DNA of 64,000 nt. It comes from Grammothele lineata (taxonomy: Eukaryota; Basidiomycota; Agaricomycetes; Polyporales; Polyporaceae). The notes under the pieces were generated by a model. The model ran no database searches. It had not been told where the DNA came from and saw nothing but the letters and a program-made list of their open reading frames with translations. Made by a program: the position numbers and the translations under genes. The DNA is taken from contig NDFF03000101.1 of NCBI GenBank assembly GCA_002150815.3, positions 124,001 through 188,000 on the forward strand. Reading direction: 5' to 3'. Below are positions 11,770-24,089 of the stretch, piece after piece. Position 1 is the first letter of the stretch, and every line of letters begins with the position of its first letter.

Positions 11770-14700
11770 TCAAACCGTCGAATACTCATCAGAGTCCTCC
11801 TTGATTTTCGGCATCCTATGGTCGGTCCTGACGATCTTCGTAGGACGATGCATGGGATCGCTGGTCGGCAGCTCCTCCTCCTGCTGAACGTGGTGTTTCA
11901 GTCGATCACCATCAATCTTGTCGATAGTATCCCAGCCGTCCATGTTGAAGCGAAGACTAAGATAAGCTCTGAAGACTCCATGGGTCCGGAGCGCATCGGC
12001 GCCGTCATAAGCAGCGTCTGATGGCTTCTCAGGACGAGGACGAAGAGGCTGCTGCGCTCTCATTTTGAAGAATGAGCGCTCGAGAAGATTGCTCTGTGGG
12101 GCCGCGTCGCGCGCGCGCGTAGAAAAGGTGCTCGCTTCGAGCCTCTCGACGGCCGGGGCCTTCTCAGCGTCTTTCCTCGACTGAATGAGGAGTTTCTCCC
12201 GCTCTACCTCGTACAGCTTCACGTCCCTGCTGTAGTCCTCGACCATATAACGGCATTGGAAGAGGCCGAGCATGTCGTGGAAGACCTGATTTATCGGATG
12301 GTCCGTCCCGTCGGCGCACTTGAATGTGATTGGCTTGTCGCAGTACTTGAGAGCTGCGTCGCGGCGGATGATGTTGCGCTTGAGAGTGGAAGAGAACATC
12401 CGACCGTCGAGCTCATCATGACCATCGAAGTACTTCTTGACGAACGAGAGAATAGAGAGGTAGTTGAGATGGAGGAAACGGATAGCGAGGTAGATGAGAA
12501 CGTGGAGGAAGGCTTCGAGCTCGTCAGGGACGCTGACGGGCAGAGTCGGGTGCTCCAGACAGTGAACAGAAGCGAATTGCCAGGTCGCCTGAGCAAAAAG
12601 TCAGACAAATTGAACTGCTTTATGTGGAACAATATGCTCACGCACCGTACGCTCGGGCTGTCGTGCCAATAGAATGAGTAACGATTTGGCAAGCTCCCAA
12701 TCGCTAAGGATGCCGTGCCAATCAATTGTCCAGCGACCCGTCTTGAGATCGACGGCAACGAGGGGATGGATGAGAATGTTTCCTGCGCTGATGTCCCGGT
12801 GTATCAACGAGCACTTCTCCACCCCGTCCTCGTGAGCTAGGAGGGAGCAAATGAGTATTCCGCTGGAAACATGTTTGGCCGCGAAACTCACCTTCCACAC
12901 AATCTCCGATAATCTCCAGCAATTGCTTTGCGCACAAGAACTTAGTGGAATCCATGCACACCTCGGAAACGACGACTCGGTGGTGGACCATGTGCCGACA
13001 TGCGCTGCCAGGGAGTGGCACATCTTCAGCCTCGACGTCCGACGCCGTGCGTTTCGTGCCGCGAGAGGGAAGCGCGGTAGTTGCGGCGACGTACGGAGTA
13101 GTAGAGGGACGCTGAGAGGGCGGGGTCAGCTCATACGGGAGCGGTGCTGACGCCGCGGCCAGCGGGTCACTAGCGATGCGGTCGTCGGCCTTGCCTTTTC
13201 CTCGAGACGGAAGGGGCCTAGCCGGACGCTTCTTCTTCCCGGTCGAGTTGTCGGCCGGACTCGGCTGGTAGACCACCTTCCGAGCGACGTGCGGCGCATA
13301 CTTAGAGGCCTCCGTTTCCTGACCACCGCCTACATCTTCGCTCCCGACGCGCGTAGGAATGTTGCGGACTCCCTTCGCGTTCAACTGCTTGAGCGTCTCG
13401 CCTTCGCCTTGGACTCCCTCGTAATATGGCCGCCATGCATCCTTCAAGTACACGAACGTCTGAGATTCCCAGTCTAACGCGACGTAGCCGCGCGTTCCTC
13501 GACTGATCAGCCCTGCGCTCTCCGAGTCTTGGGAAGGGAAGTGGGGGCGAGCGACGAGGTATTTCCGGCCCTCGACGATAATGACGTAACGGGGATAGTT
13601 CTCTGCGAGTGTGCAGGCGAACATCCTGCGAATGAAGTTGAAAGTGGGCAGCGCGGGTAGCAGTGTCGAGGCAGAGTCGGAGCGCAAACGGGAGCGAGAG
13701 CTGGGGCTCGGGGTTGGGCAGGGAAGGGTAGGGTCTGCGGGTAGTGGCTTGCCAGGACCGACCAGTGCTGAGGACTTTGGGGTGGCGGTGGGGTGTTGGA
13801 AGTCCGATGGAATGTCGTCCTTGGAGGACAACGCACGCGGCGTCTCGTCGACGTCGTTCTTGGCCGGCAAGCTAAGATCGTCCATACGGGCCCAGCCATA
13901 CGACTCGGGGGTAAGACGCACAACGGTGGTGTCCTGTCCGCGCTCTTCGGGTGTGAGTTGGGAGTAGCGGAAGAGGATGCGGAGGAGGTCCCGTGTATCG
14001 TCTACACACTTGGCGTAAGGACGAGACTCTGAGACGATGACTCCTGATCTATCCAAACGGCAGGTGCGGTACTCTGGACCATTGATAATCCATTGCCACA
14101 TGAACGTCCTGTGTTGGTATGTGAAGACGCGATTCCCGTAGATCATCCCTTGACCTCGAACCTCCAATCGCTTGTCTGTCGACGTCTCCTCTGGATCGGG
14201 GCCGTCGGAGAAAGGATCGAGACCTTTCCCACCGCGCTTGAACTCGAGGTTCGCGCTCTGCAGACCCCAGTGCGGCGTGTTCGACTTTACTAGATGACGA
14301 TCCTCTTCGGCAATAAGTGACGCGTCGACCTTGTAGCCCATGTAGTCGCCGTCGTCGCCCTTGTTCTCGGAGAGATGGAAGAAGAATCCGGGACACGGGT
14401 TATAACTCTCGAACACGATGGCCTACATGCATCATTCCAGACGTAAGCATACACCCGAGAACATCAAACAGATGACCACTTACCCATGCAGCAGAAATAT
14501 CCTTTTCGAGCACCTGCTTCTTCCCGCCCGAAGTCGTGCGTGGCTTCAAAGCATTGCTGAGGAGCTCAAAGATCTCTTCAATGATTTCGTCAGGGAATGC
14601 GGCGGCAAAGGCAGCGTCGAAGTCTGGGTTGATGTGCCCAGCATTTTCGGGATCCCACGCGGGGTGGACCTTCTCTGGAACAACCTCGACCACCGGAATC

Positions 14701-15338
14701 CCAGAGATATCGAAGGGGACGTCATGATCGTTGGAGGATGCAAGGGGACAACCGGGAGTAGAGCCCGACGGCACTGTCGCTGATGTAGGTTGGTCGGTAG
14801 AATCGACGCCGAGAAGGCGTTCGACGGCTATCTCGTCTTGAAGGTCTACGTCAACTTCATCGAGAGCCTGGCGAGGAAAGGACTCGTTCACGGAGGCGGA
14901 TGAGTCGGCGGATGCCGAAGAGTTGTGAAAAGGGGGTAGTGAAGAGATGGGCGCAAGGTGATCAGCGGGAGGGTGGTCGGCGGGAAGGTGGTCGGCGGGA
15001 GGGTGGTCGGCGGGAAGGTGGTCGGCGGGAGGGTGGTCGGCGGGAAGGTGGTCGGCGGGAGGGTGGTCAGTCGCGGGGTGGTCAGACGAGGGGGCGGAGA
15101 CCTCAGCGAGGCGGAGCGTGAGGGAGATCTGGAAGTAGTCCCAGATCATCTGGCGGAGGGGCATGGGGATAGTTGTGTCGACGCTGTTGTTGACCATATC
15201 GATCTTCGCTTTCCTGGCGGTACGGTTGTCGGTGATCCCTGGCTGCCGACCGTGGTTGGCGGTGTGAGGCTTGTTCGGGTTGAGCGGTGATACCTTAGGC
15301 ACCCCCTTGGGAGGCTTGTACGAGACTGGCCCAGACAT
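11770..15338 (-). CDS. FunK1-type protein kinase, tandem copy C (intact)
   Basis: Exons 15338-14484, 14422-12892, 12836-12646 and 12588-11770 total 3396 nt (1131 aa) and close in frame. N-terminus MSGPVSYKPPKGVPKVSPLN as in A, then a low-complexity Asp/His/Pro repeat, the HWGLQSANLEFKRGG block, VYLKDAWR, a basic linker, catalytic loop LIHRDISAGNIL with complete HRD, GILSDWELAK, ARQPERT/ATWQF and PDELEAF. FunK1 kinases are a fungal-only family expanded in Agaricomycetes; substrates are mostly unknown. This is the only copy of the three with open frame, ancestral start and full HRD. An upstream ATG at 15377 is in frame but sits at the expected transcription start, so 15338 is chosen. Confidence 0.92.
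14957..15080 (-). repeat. in-frame 30-bp tandem repeat in FunK1 C
   Basis: Three perfect 30-bp units (14971-15000, 15001-15030, 15031-15060), each made of two near-identical 15-mers, with degenerate flanking units. They encode alternating pentapeptides DHPPA and DHLPA in the N-terminal linker. A and B lack this array, so it expanded in C only. Confidence 0.95.
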
Positions 15339-15680
15339 GTCAGAAATGTGGTGAGGAGGCGAAGGGAAAAGAGACATACGGGAGGAAGCGCTGGAGCTTT
15401 CGCTTATATATCCCGTCGAGAGCGGTTTGGTTCGAGTTTTGGTGGTCGGGCCAGAGGGCGGCCGTTGCTACGAGTGCACGTGAGGGATGTGAGAATGTTG
15501 TAGCACCAAACAATGGCGTCAATATCACCTCTTAAGTGGAACAATAACACGCGGTGTTTGGGGTAGTGGCCGGGGACGGGAGGGAGGTGGTCAGGAAGAA
15601 AGGAACGGGCGCTTGTACTCCGGCTGTGGCGCGGCTGGGTTGGCCTTCCCGTTTGGGCATGCAATGCGAACAGACGCCCA
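15121..15680. repeat. duplicated promoter plus N-terminus module, copy 2
   Basis: Partner of 4471-5030 (constant offset 10650). Contains the FunK1 C start, leader, TATA box and upstream sequence. Similarity ends sharply just beyond 15680. Confidence 0.9.
15403..15411 (-). promoter_or_regulatory. TATA box of FunK1 copy C
   Basis: Minus-strand ATATATAAG inside the duplicated module, about 70 nt upstream of ATG 15338. Confidence 0.6.
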
Positions 15681-16178
15681 GCGATAACGGTGGCTCAGCG
15701 AGTCAGAGTCCATAGTGGCATCTACTTCAGCTTCTCAACAGACAAACACACAGAAAAGGCCGCGTACTAGAGAGTATATCTCTGATACTACGGTATGTCT
15801 CTGAGTAGCTGTCTACTCCGCTCGCACTGGTCTACATCCGAGTACATGATGAATGGGCCATGATTCGACGGATGCATCCATCGCCCAAAATCATCATCAT
15901 AAGCCAGTTTGAAACTCGGTAATCCGAAAGTCATCCGAGCCGCGGACTCCGCCACGTTTCTATAAAATTCAAGTAACCCGCATTCGTCCGTCTTGAGCTT
16001 CTTGAAAGACTATCGAAGAAAACGCGTCTAAACTGAGGAGTGATGATAGTAATAAAGACAGACTACACTATGACCACAATATCGTCACGAGCCACTTAGT
16101 AATAAATACAAGAGGTATCAGGACGGGGAAAGCAACCGTCCGTGGTCCGCATTACGGCCAGGAGCGCTACCAACGTCT
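15681..16178. other. spacer between FunK1 C promoter and P450 3-prime end
   Basis: AT-richer, with no ORF, repeat or RNA recognised. Confidence 0.5.
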
Positions 16179-18543
16179 TCAAGCCTTCAGCGCTTTCACC
16201 TTCAGCCGCAGCGCGGGCTGTGGATCTTCGCCCATCGTTGGGAACATGACAGGGGCGCAGTTCCACACGATCGGCGTATCCGTGAGCTCGAATTGGAAGG
16301 AGGGCAACAGAGTCGCGAGGATGATCTCTGGAGTAAGTAGTAAGGAAGTAATCAGCGGTCGCGTTTCAGAAGTGTCAAGTCGCACAAGTGAACTTACTCG
16401 TTTCTAGCTGTGAGAACTTGAAGCCGCTGAGTGAACAAAAGTCAGAGTCATCCATCGCCTCACAGACCTTGCTGGACGTACATGCACGACCGCGACCCCG
16501 CGCTGAACGTCATCCTACACCATCCAATAAGTCAGTGCCACTCATACTTCTCCAAGCTATACGAACGCGTCCACTTACAAATGCGCATACACCCCCGGCA
16601 CCCTCGCCTCCTCCACCTCCCTCGGAAGCGGCGCGAGCCAGCGCTCGGGCTTCCACTCCTCCGCGTCCTCACCCCAGAGCTTCTTGCTCACGTTCGTGGC
16701 CTGGAAGTCCGCGACGACCATCGTGCCTTTTGACAGTGGGATCTCCCAGAGCTCGCGGTCGTCGTACCCGCGGACGGGCCGGGAGAGGGGGAGGAGGGTG
16801 TCTTTTGCTGCGCTGTGCGTCCGAAGAGGCCGTGATAAGCGTACGAGCGAAGAGAGGAGGGAAGCGGGGAAGCGGGGAGACGTACACGCGAGGGGCGGCG
16901 CGCCCGGCGGGAGCGAACACGCGCAGGGTCTCGCGGATGACGGCGTCGAGGTAGGGCAGCTTCACGAGCTCGTCGTGCTCGATGTCTACGCCGTCGTCGC
17001 CTTGCGCCTGGACGATCTCGGCGCGGAGCTTGGCTTGGACGTTGGGGTGTTCGGCGAGGAGCTGGAGGATGCGCGAGAGGGCGTTCGCGGTTGTGTCCAT
17101 ACCCGCGAGGATGAATGTTCTGCAGACGGTAAAGAAGTGAGTGAGGTGGGATTGCGCCGGATTCTGAGGGAAGAGGGGCGTACGACATCTGAGCTTGGAG
17201 TTCCTCGTCGGTCAGCTTCTCGCTACCCTTAGCAGTCATGTTCGCCCGAACTGTTCATACATCATGTTAGCCACAAGCCGGTACAGGTCGATACACGTCG
17301 AAACTCACGACAAGTACTCATGATATCCTTCCCCTCTCCCACTTCGTGGGCCAGTGCATCATCGCCCTTTGCGAGCGCCGCCTTCTTCTCCGCGATGATC
17401 TCACGTGAGCGGCGGGCCATCGTGTCTGATATCTTCATCATCTTCCTGATGCTTCGCACTGGGAGCAGCCGGAGGAACGCGCGGATGGTGTCGTCGGAGA
17501 AGATGTACGAGAGCGTGGGGATCAGGAATATGAAGAGCGGGAAGACGGTGGACATCACGGGGCTGCGATGTCGAACAGATACTAGTTGGTCAACCGCGAG
17601 ATTATTCTATCGGTCGGCATGTACTCACAAGAACGACTTGAGTGTTTCGCCGTACTCGTCCGTCGAGTCCCCAGTGAAGTTGTCGAACGAGTACCCGAGC
17701 CCGGCCTGCCCGAGCATCTCGAGCGTCGTGCGGCCCATCCAGTCGCTCACGTCCATCTCCTCTGCGGAACCGTCCTCAGGGACGCGTTTTTCCATCGCGT
17801 CTTTCACCTAATATGCGAGTATCATCAGCGCCGCGCGGTACGGGCCAGCAAGCCGAGTAGACTTACCCTGTGAGCGACGTTGTAGAAAATATGCGCCATG
17901 CTCCTCAGATGCGCTGTCGAGAAAACGGGGTTCAGCAGCTTCCGCTGGTTCTTGTGTTGCTCGCCTTCGGTCGTGAGCAATCCTGGACCCATCACCGCGT
18001 TGATCATGCTAAGGGAGGGGTCCTCATCGTAAGTACTGTATTCCACGTTGAGTGAAGCGTCTGAGAGAGATACGTACTCTGAGGGAGTGTCGCGCTTCGG
18101 GTAAAACTCGACATCTTTGACCATGATACTGTGCAAGGCCTTGGGATCGTGGGTTACGATCATCCGTCTCTGGAACCCCGATTGGCGCGTCAGACACAGG
18201 TGAAGGGCAGGAGAAGAAATAACGCTTACACCCAAGAAGACGGGCACGACGAAGACATGGCCATACCACCTAGCCCAAAACGCCCACGTCTCGTGGGCAT
18301 GTTTGTCAATGAATACTAATACATTTCCTGGGATGCAGCGAGAGCAAGACACAGTTAGTGAGTCGATCATAGATAGTGGCTGTGAGCGAAAATCGTCGCG
18401 TACTTACCCAACCAGAACGACGATGATAGTGGACCCGGGAGGTTGTCAATGGGAAGCTTGAAGTAGTATGGGTGGAATATCTTCCATAGGAGATATGTGA
18501 ATGCGAGGGACACGCAACGGGCAACGAAGAGCGATAAGTCCAT
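16179..18543 (-). CDS. cytochrome P450 monooxygenase (first of three)
   Basis: Heme-thiolate monooxygenase, probably ER-anchored by the N-terminal helix (MDLSLFVARCVSLAFTYLLW). Twelve exons can be joined in frame with GT-AG introns. Landmarks: membrane helix then proline hinge LPIDNLPGP; C-helix region EGEQHKNQRKLLNPVFS; I-helix ILAGMDTTANAL; K-helix ETLRVF; PERF-type WKPERWL; heme loop FSAGSRSCIGFKFSQLE, with the Cys ligand split by an intron just after it. All key residues are present, so it looks functional. The substrate is unknown. It resembles basidiomycete multigene P450 families of detoxification or terpenoid type, but the family number was not assigned. It is not closely related to the other two P450s here. 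Start ATG 18543 follows a TATA-like site. Confidence 0.9.
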
Positions 18544-18598
18544 GTTGTGGTATCGCGACGGAGGGGAACGAAGTCTACGAGATCAATGTTGAGTTAGC

Positions 18599-18606
18599 AT
18601 ATATAC
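18599..18606 (-). promoter_or_regulatory. TATA-like element of the first P450
   Basis: Minus-strand TATATATG about 60 nt upstream of ATG 18543. Confidence 0.45.
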
Positions 18607-19036
18607 TCTATCGACGCCGCACGTGTACAGCTTTGCGATGCAATACTCGCGTGGAGACTCGGGTCTCAACGCCCCCTTACATTCACTTCGAGTGGGCGAG
18701 CATCAATGGGAGGTGTCAAAGTCGGAGCGCGCCGCGGGAGGAGGAAGGAGAGCCTCGGGTGACATTTAATGCGGGGGCGCGGAAAGCACCCGGATGGAGG
18801 AGGCGTGACTCATTTGGATGACAGCGCCTCTCTGTGGCGGGCTATCCTCGGCACCGGATGCCGGGCCTTGGGCCGTTAATTAAATGTTGCTTTCGATACG
18901 GTCCTTCAACTGAGCGCACCTCTATTCGAAAACTTGAAAGCGGATGGTCTATGAGCGTACACGAGCCTCGTACAATAATAATACTTCTCGGATCCCTATA
19001 GAGCACTACGCAGTGCGCACGCCACGACGTTCGAGT
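18607..19036. other. spacer between P450 promoter and MET22 stop
   Basis: Probable distal promoter of the P450 and 3-prime UTR of MET22. No other feature seen. Confidence 0.5.
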
Positions 19037-20364
19037 TCACGCCTTGGTCGCCTCGGCCGCTTCCTCCTCCCTCGCCTGCTTCACCGCCGCGATCACCTTC
19101 GCGTGCACGTCCGAGCCCGCGGCCACGACACCAAAGTTCTCACCGAGGGTGCGGCCCAGGCCAAAGTCGAGCGGGAGCCCGCGGCCGTCGGTGATGACGC
19201 CGCCCGCCTCCTCGACGAGCACCGCGCCCGACGCGTGGTCCTGTGTACACGCAAAAGTCAGCCCTCGCACGCGCGCGCACGCACTCGAGAAGAGAACGGA
19301 GAGGGGAGACGCACCCAGATCTTCTCCTTGTACCCCGTCCCGGTAGGCATGCGGAGGTACACCGCCCCATCCCCGCGCGCAAGCGAGCAGTATTTCGCCT
19401 GGCTGTCCATCCTCACCGGGGCGCGCGCGACCCCAAGCACCTGCCCGACGCGCTCGTTGAAGCTGAGCTTCGCGTGCGCCTTCTCGACGCTCTCGAGGAA
19501 GCAGAGCGACTCGGGCGTCGTCGCGGGGATCGTGAGTTTCGCGGCGGGCCCGGCGAACGGGTCCTCTAGAGGGAGCTGGTACGCGCCCTGGCCGCGCACG
19601 GCGACGAAGATGCACCCGCGCGGGCCGGAGGGGTTGGATGCGTCTTGGAGGAGGTTGGGGCAGCCCATGACGCCGAGCTGGACTTGGGCGTCGACGATGA
19701 GCGCGAGGCAGACGGCGTATTGCTCGCCGCGGAGGAAACCTTTGGTGCCGTCGATGGGGTCGAGGGTCCACATGCCTATGCGAAGAGGTCAGCAACACGG
19801 CGGCGGGGGATGGGTCTCTCGCAAACGCAGCTCGATCCGCAACCCTTGTCCTATGCGCAGAACAGGAAAAGAGACACTCACGTCCACTACTCCCGCCATT
19901 GTACGCCCCGCGGTCAATTGCGTCCAGCAGCTGCTCCGTCGTCCGCCCATGGCTCGGGCCCAGCCCCCACGCCTCCTCCTCCCCAGGCACGAGCGGCGCG
20001 GTCAGCGTCTCGTTCGCGAGCTGGATGATACGCTCCCGCAACGCCGTGCCCTCGTCCTTGCGCAGATCCGCCGCGTCCTCTTCGCCCACGATCGGGTCGT
20101 CCGGGAACATCCTGTTCAGGATCGTGTTCACCACCGCCTGCGCCGAGTAGTCGCCCACTGTGCGTGTTTCGCCAAACGTCGTGATCGCATCGCGCACATC
20201 GGAGAGAGAAGGCGGGAAGACGCACCGGTGACGGGGCTCGAGTCCTCCTTCGTGACCATCTCCTGCTTGACGATCTTGTTGAACACGGACGCGGTGAGGC
20301 CGCACGCGCGGCGCACCGCGGCGACGGCGATCTGTTTTTCAAGCGCGAACGCAGGGCCGGTCAT
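19037..20364 (-). CDS. MET22: 3'(2'),5'-bisphosphate nucleotidase (PAP phosphatase)
   Basis: Ortholog-like to yeast Met22/Hal2: Mg-dependent removal of the 3-prime phosphate from PAP or PAPS in sulfate assimilation. The yeast enzyme is the target of Na and Li toxicity. Four exons: 20364-20226, 20157-19882, 19775-19315, 19240-19037, all GT-AG and in frame. Landmarks of the inositol-phosphatase-like fold: KEDSSPVTVGDYSAQ, VGEEDAADLR (metal-binding Glu), WTLDPIDGTKGFLRG (metal and substrate loop) and, across the last intron, W-DHASGAVLVEEAGG. It is intact. The start fits the usual short N-terminus (ALEKQIAVAAVRRA). Soluble, cytosolic. It is the most conserved housekeeping gene of the window and anchors the accessory block. 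Confidence 0.95.
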
Positions 20365-21974
20365 CGTTTTGTCTAGGTTGGCGATGGAATAAGAGCAGAT
20401 GGGGTACGGGTAGAGGGGGTATGTCAAGGAGACGCGTTTACCGGAGCAGCACTGGCCGTCTTTATGGCGCGGGCGAGCATCGGGCGCGGACGAGTAAGGA
20501 CGCGGGCGTTGGGCAGCACGGTGAGGACGTGCGCGTGACCGGCGTGTGCGGGCAGATGGAGGCGCGGGCGCGCGGGCGTCTCTCCCGCCCCGCCGCCAAC
20601 CACGCGCGCCGGTTTTGCGATCCCGCCCACGCACGCTCGCTCAGCATTCCAAATTGTCTGCCTGCAGGTCACGTCTGTGCTCTTGTCATCCGCTGGGAGA
20701 ATGCGGGGAGGGTGAGTGGTTGGTGTTGTTGTGTGCGACGGGTGATAGTTGGTTGACAGAGCCGTGTTGCAGGACGACTTCCATCTTGACGACGCGTACG
20801 GGCCACGTTTCGTCATGAACAATCAAGTCGTGTTTTATTGCGCTTGAAAACGGAGGAAGGCTCCTTCCAAGTAGGATCATCGAACTGGAGACAGGATGTG
20901 GAGGTCCAAGTAGCGAGCACCGAAGATCATGCTGGTCGATAAAACGGGCTCCTTGTGAGTAATACGACACGATATCTTGCAGAACACTCTTCCGATGGCA
21001 ATTTGGTTGTCCGAATGCCAGTCTCGTAACCAGCCGTTTTGGAACGGGCAGAGTGGGATGGAGACCACGGCACCGTACTCGCTCACTCAAACTGTACCCC
21101 CACGCAGAACCCATTCCATGCCTCTCAAATCCCACCTTGCGTGAACTATAATATCGTGGTGCGCCGTGGATGCCGGCGAGGAGTCTATCGGAAGGCCCCC
21201 AGATGTGCTGCATCGTGAAAGATGTCATGATAGCGTTCTGCACCCCTGTCGACGAGCGTTGCTCGTATGTCCGGCATGGGAGAATCGAGCACATCCGCTC
21301 TAACGCGCTGAGGTGAGTGTTCAGGTCTTCAGAAGCCCAATGGTCGAGGACCTCGTCAAGCTCACGCTTCGCCGCTATTCCGTCGCCTCCGAATGTTGCT
21401 TGCTCGCAACTACAGACTGTCAATGGTCATCAACCCTTGACCACTGGCCGATATAGCAACAGAGTGAGACGAAACGGGCAATTCTCTGGCCGTGCTTTGA
21501 GACAATGTAATCATGTGAGTGAAGCTTCTCCTTACCCGAGGACTGTACTCTGGTAATTAAGCGTCTGAAAGCAGCGAGGACGGTATCCCTGCAACTGCCG
21601 ACGTCGAGCGCTCCGAAGACATCGCTGCCGCCTCGGAGCAAACCAGACCACAACTGACAGGTACGCGCTTTTCAGCGGCTGGTTCTCACTTCTACCTCAT
21701 CGCATGTTCAAGCGAGAGAGCCCAGCAGATGCTTCTCTCAATCAATCTCATTGAGCAACGAGGAGGCGCTCTCAAATGAAGCTTCATACGATAGGGCGCC
21801 TGCAACAAGGCGCTCTGCATTGATTCACATTTCGCTCCCGCGGCTCAATCGTGGTCCCGCGTCCTTCATCCCTCCAGCCTGAACGACTGCGGTCTAAAAG
21901 CGCAGCGTACAAAGTTCCATATTGCACGCACAGGAGCGCCGGCATCCTTGCCTTTCAACTTCTCTCTTCCCGCC
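20365..21974. other. 1.6-kb region upstream of MET22 and carrier copy 1
   Basis: Divergent promoter space. A minus-strand open frame runs to 20686, with its first ATG roughly 200 codons upstream. It has no recognisable motif, no intron signals and no similarity to neighbours, so it is not called. The rest shows nothing recognisable. Confidence 0.45.
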
Positions 21975-23286
21975 ATGGCTGGTTTGCTCCTCACGCTGTC
22001 CGTTAAAGTGCCCTTGTTTCTCGTGCGGTTCCCCCTGGATAGCATACTCACCCGACTGCGAGGTAAGTTGAGGAGGGGACATCCGTTCCGTACTCCGAGA
22101 TGCTGCTCTGCTTGATCGCTGACGTCGTTAAAATAGCAAACCATGCCCCCAGGGCCTCGAAGCCGCATACAGGGAGCGATATCAACGTTCGGAATGGTCC
22201 CTCTCGGACATCCTATTTCGGGATGCTGAAGCGAGTGTATATCGCCGAAGTAAGCATCGCTCTTATGGTTCGTCCGGTTCACGACAACTCCTTACTGAAT
22301 TGTTTCAGGGTTGGGCTGGTTTGTATAAAAGTATTAGTAAGTGCGCCGTTCATGATCTTCATCGGTCGCACTCAATCCAGTTTCTAGTGCCGACGGCTTT
22401 GTTCTACATAGTCGGTATCATCGTTGTCATCTTCACCTCGGTCTCCTACGCCATTATCGCCCTAGTCTTCGCCGTAATCATGGCTACCCGCAACATGATA
22501 GCTTCTAACCAGACGGTGGACGAAATGCAGCTCGACGTTTCGTTGGCGAAGTCTTTAACCCCGTTGCTAGCCAGTGTCGTTAGCCTAGTGGTCATAATAC
22601 CTGCCGAACTCCTCATAATCCGGTATGTCCCGCGGGATTACCGACGCCTTGCGAACCTAACTCATGAAGTGTGTAGTGCCGTTGTTACGCCCTACCGCTT
22701 ACCATGGTTCCGCCCTATGTACTCGCTTCGCATCCTCCTCACGCAGAAAGAACGGCGACGCCCTTGGTCTCTGTACCTCGGCCCAGGGCTACTAGCAACC
22801 AAGCTGATCCTCATGGCGTACAACTCCGTCCTGGTGCCACGTCTTCTCCCCCTCCTCATCCCCACCCACGTCCCTTCTTTGGCAATCAAGTTCCTCCTGG
22901 AGATAGCCATCATCCTCTTCCATCTTACAATCCGCTTTCCACTCTTCACTATATTCGCAAAGTTAGCGGTACAAAGGAGTTATGCGGCAGGAGCGTCCAT
23001 CTCGGTGGAAAAGGCTGCCCAAGAGGAGTTCGTCGACGCCCCCGTGTACGCTCAGTCCTCCGGGCAGGCAGATAACGTCGTCGAGTGCGTCTTTACTTTC
23101 TAGTCAGCGCACATCACTGACCAGCTTCGTAGGCTCCGTCATGGACATGTACCGTACACGGGGTTCGTGCACTGCGCGAGGTGTATCGTTCGGGAGGAAG
23201 GTTGGCAGGCGTTGTACCGGGGATGGTGGTGGCCTTTGGTGTCTTTGCAGGTTGCTTTCGCGGCTTGGGGGATGATCAGAGGCTAG
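21975..23286 (+). CDS. mitochondrial-carrier-like membrane protein, tandem copy 1
   Basis: Six exons: 21975-22062, 22137-22249, 22309-22336, 22388-22622, 22677-23084, 23133-23286 (1026 nt, 341 aa, frame closes). The N-terminal repeat has the carrier signature FPLDSILTRLR followed by YFGMLKRVYIAEGWAGLYK. The middle has hydrophobic helices and AVVTPYRLPWFRP. The C-terminal repeat reads PYTGFVHCARCIVREEGWQALYRGWWW. The layout resembles mitochondrial carrier (SLC25/Ugo1-like) proteins, but only the first and last repeats are close to consensus. It could be an outer-membrane-type carrier homolog; the substrate is unknown. First of five tandem paralogs. Confidence 0.85.
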
Positions 23287-24089
23287 GCAGGTGTATGTCG
23301 ATATAAGTAAGTGTTACAGAGCTTCGCCTCCTTTGTGAAATTGTCTCTGAGTACGCCTAACAGATGCTGGGACATTTCGAGTCTCTCCGACGCCGCTGCG
23401 GCAGTGCGCACGACGGGCGCGCGCTTCCTTGTCGGCATTTGCCGAGCGATTATCTTATCGCGACTTGCTTGTTTGCGTTCTCATCAGTCCGTTTGCTTTT
23501 GTACCACGACGCGGTCCTATGTGTCTCTACAGAACAAGTGGAGTTTGTCTCTCTTGCGATGCTCTTTGGACTGCTGCAACGTACAGTGCATTGCCAGCCT
23601 TGCACCGTCCTGTGATCAAGCGGTGTAGTCAGGCGCGACTATATCCATCACTGCGGTTGCCTCGCCTGCGAGTGAGGTTCGCACCTTCCAAGGCCGCACC
23701 GTCGGAGGCTTTCCTACTCTTCGAAGGGTAGATCTAATGGCTATCAGGTACGCTTCTTTTGTGCCCCGTATTTCGACGAAGATTCTAAAAGATCCTGCGT
23801 TTGACACTTGGTGAACCTGAAGACGAAGACTGGCGATCCACGATTACACGATCAGGGACAGGCATCGTTGGATCTACATGCCATGCACCGCCTCGCGCGC
23901 GCACTTTCGCTAAGGAGTGCATCCCTCCTTCGCTTCACAGCTTGAGTCATTCTGTGATCATTGATGAGGCCTCTTCTTCGCGGCCTGGATCCCCGCCTAG
24001 TAAGTACGTGGGGTGTGGCGTGGCATAAAAAGTCCAGCACTCAGCGTCGCCTCTCCGTATTCTATCTTCTTTCTTCCATTCTCTTCATT
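23287..24089. other. spacer between carrier copies 1 and 2
   Basis: Contains TATCGCGACTTGCTTGT (23456-23472), which recurs exactly downstream of carrier copy 4 (29659-29675). No gene recognised. Confidence 0.5.

Noticed and set aside
14957..15080. Regular short repeats that could suggest a CRISPR array
   Set aside because: The units are contiguous without spacers, lie in frame in an exon, and the genome is eukaryotic.
18944..20392. Long open frame (over 480 codons) on the plus strand
   Set aside because: It is antisense to MET22, whose four-exon frame carries all family motifs. GC-rich codons produce the shadow frame; the translation has no motif.
20686..21423. 245-codon minus-strand frame between MET22 and carrier copy 1
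   Set aside because: The leftmost start is TTG and no domain, intron or similarity to neighbours is seen. It is mentioned in the spacer entry but not called a gene.
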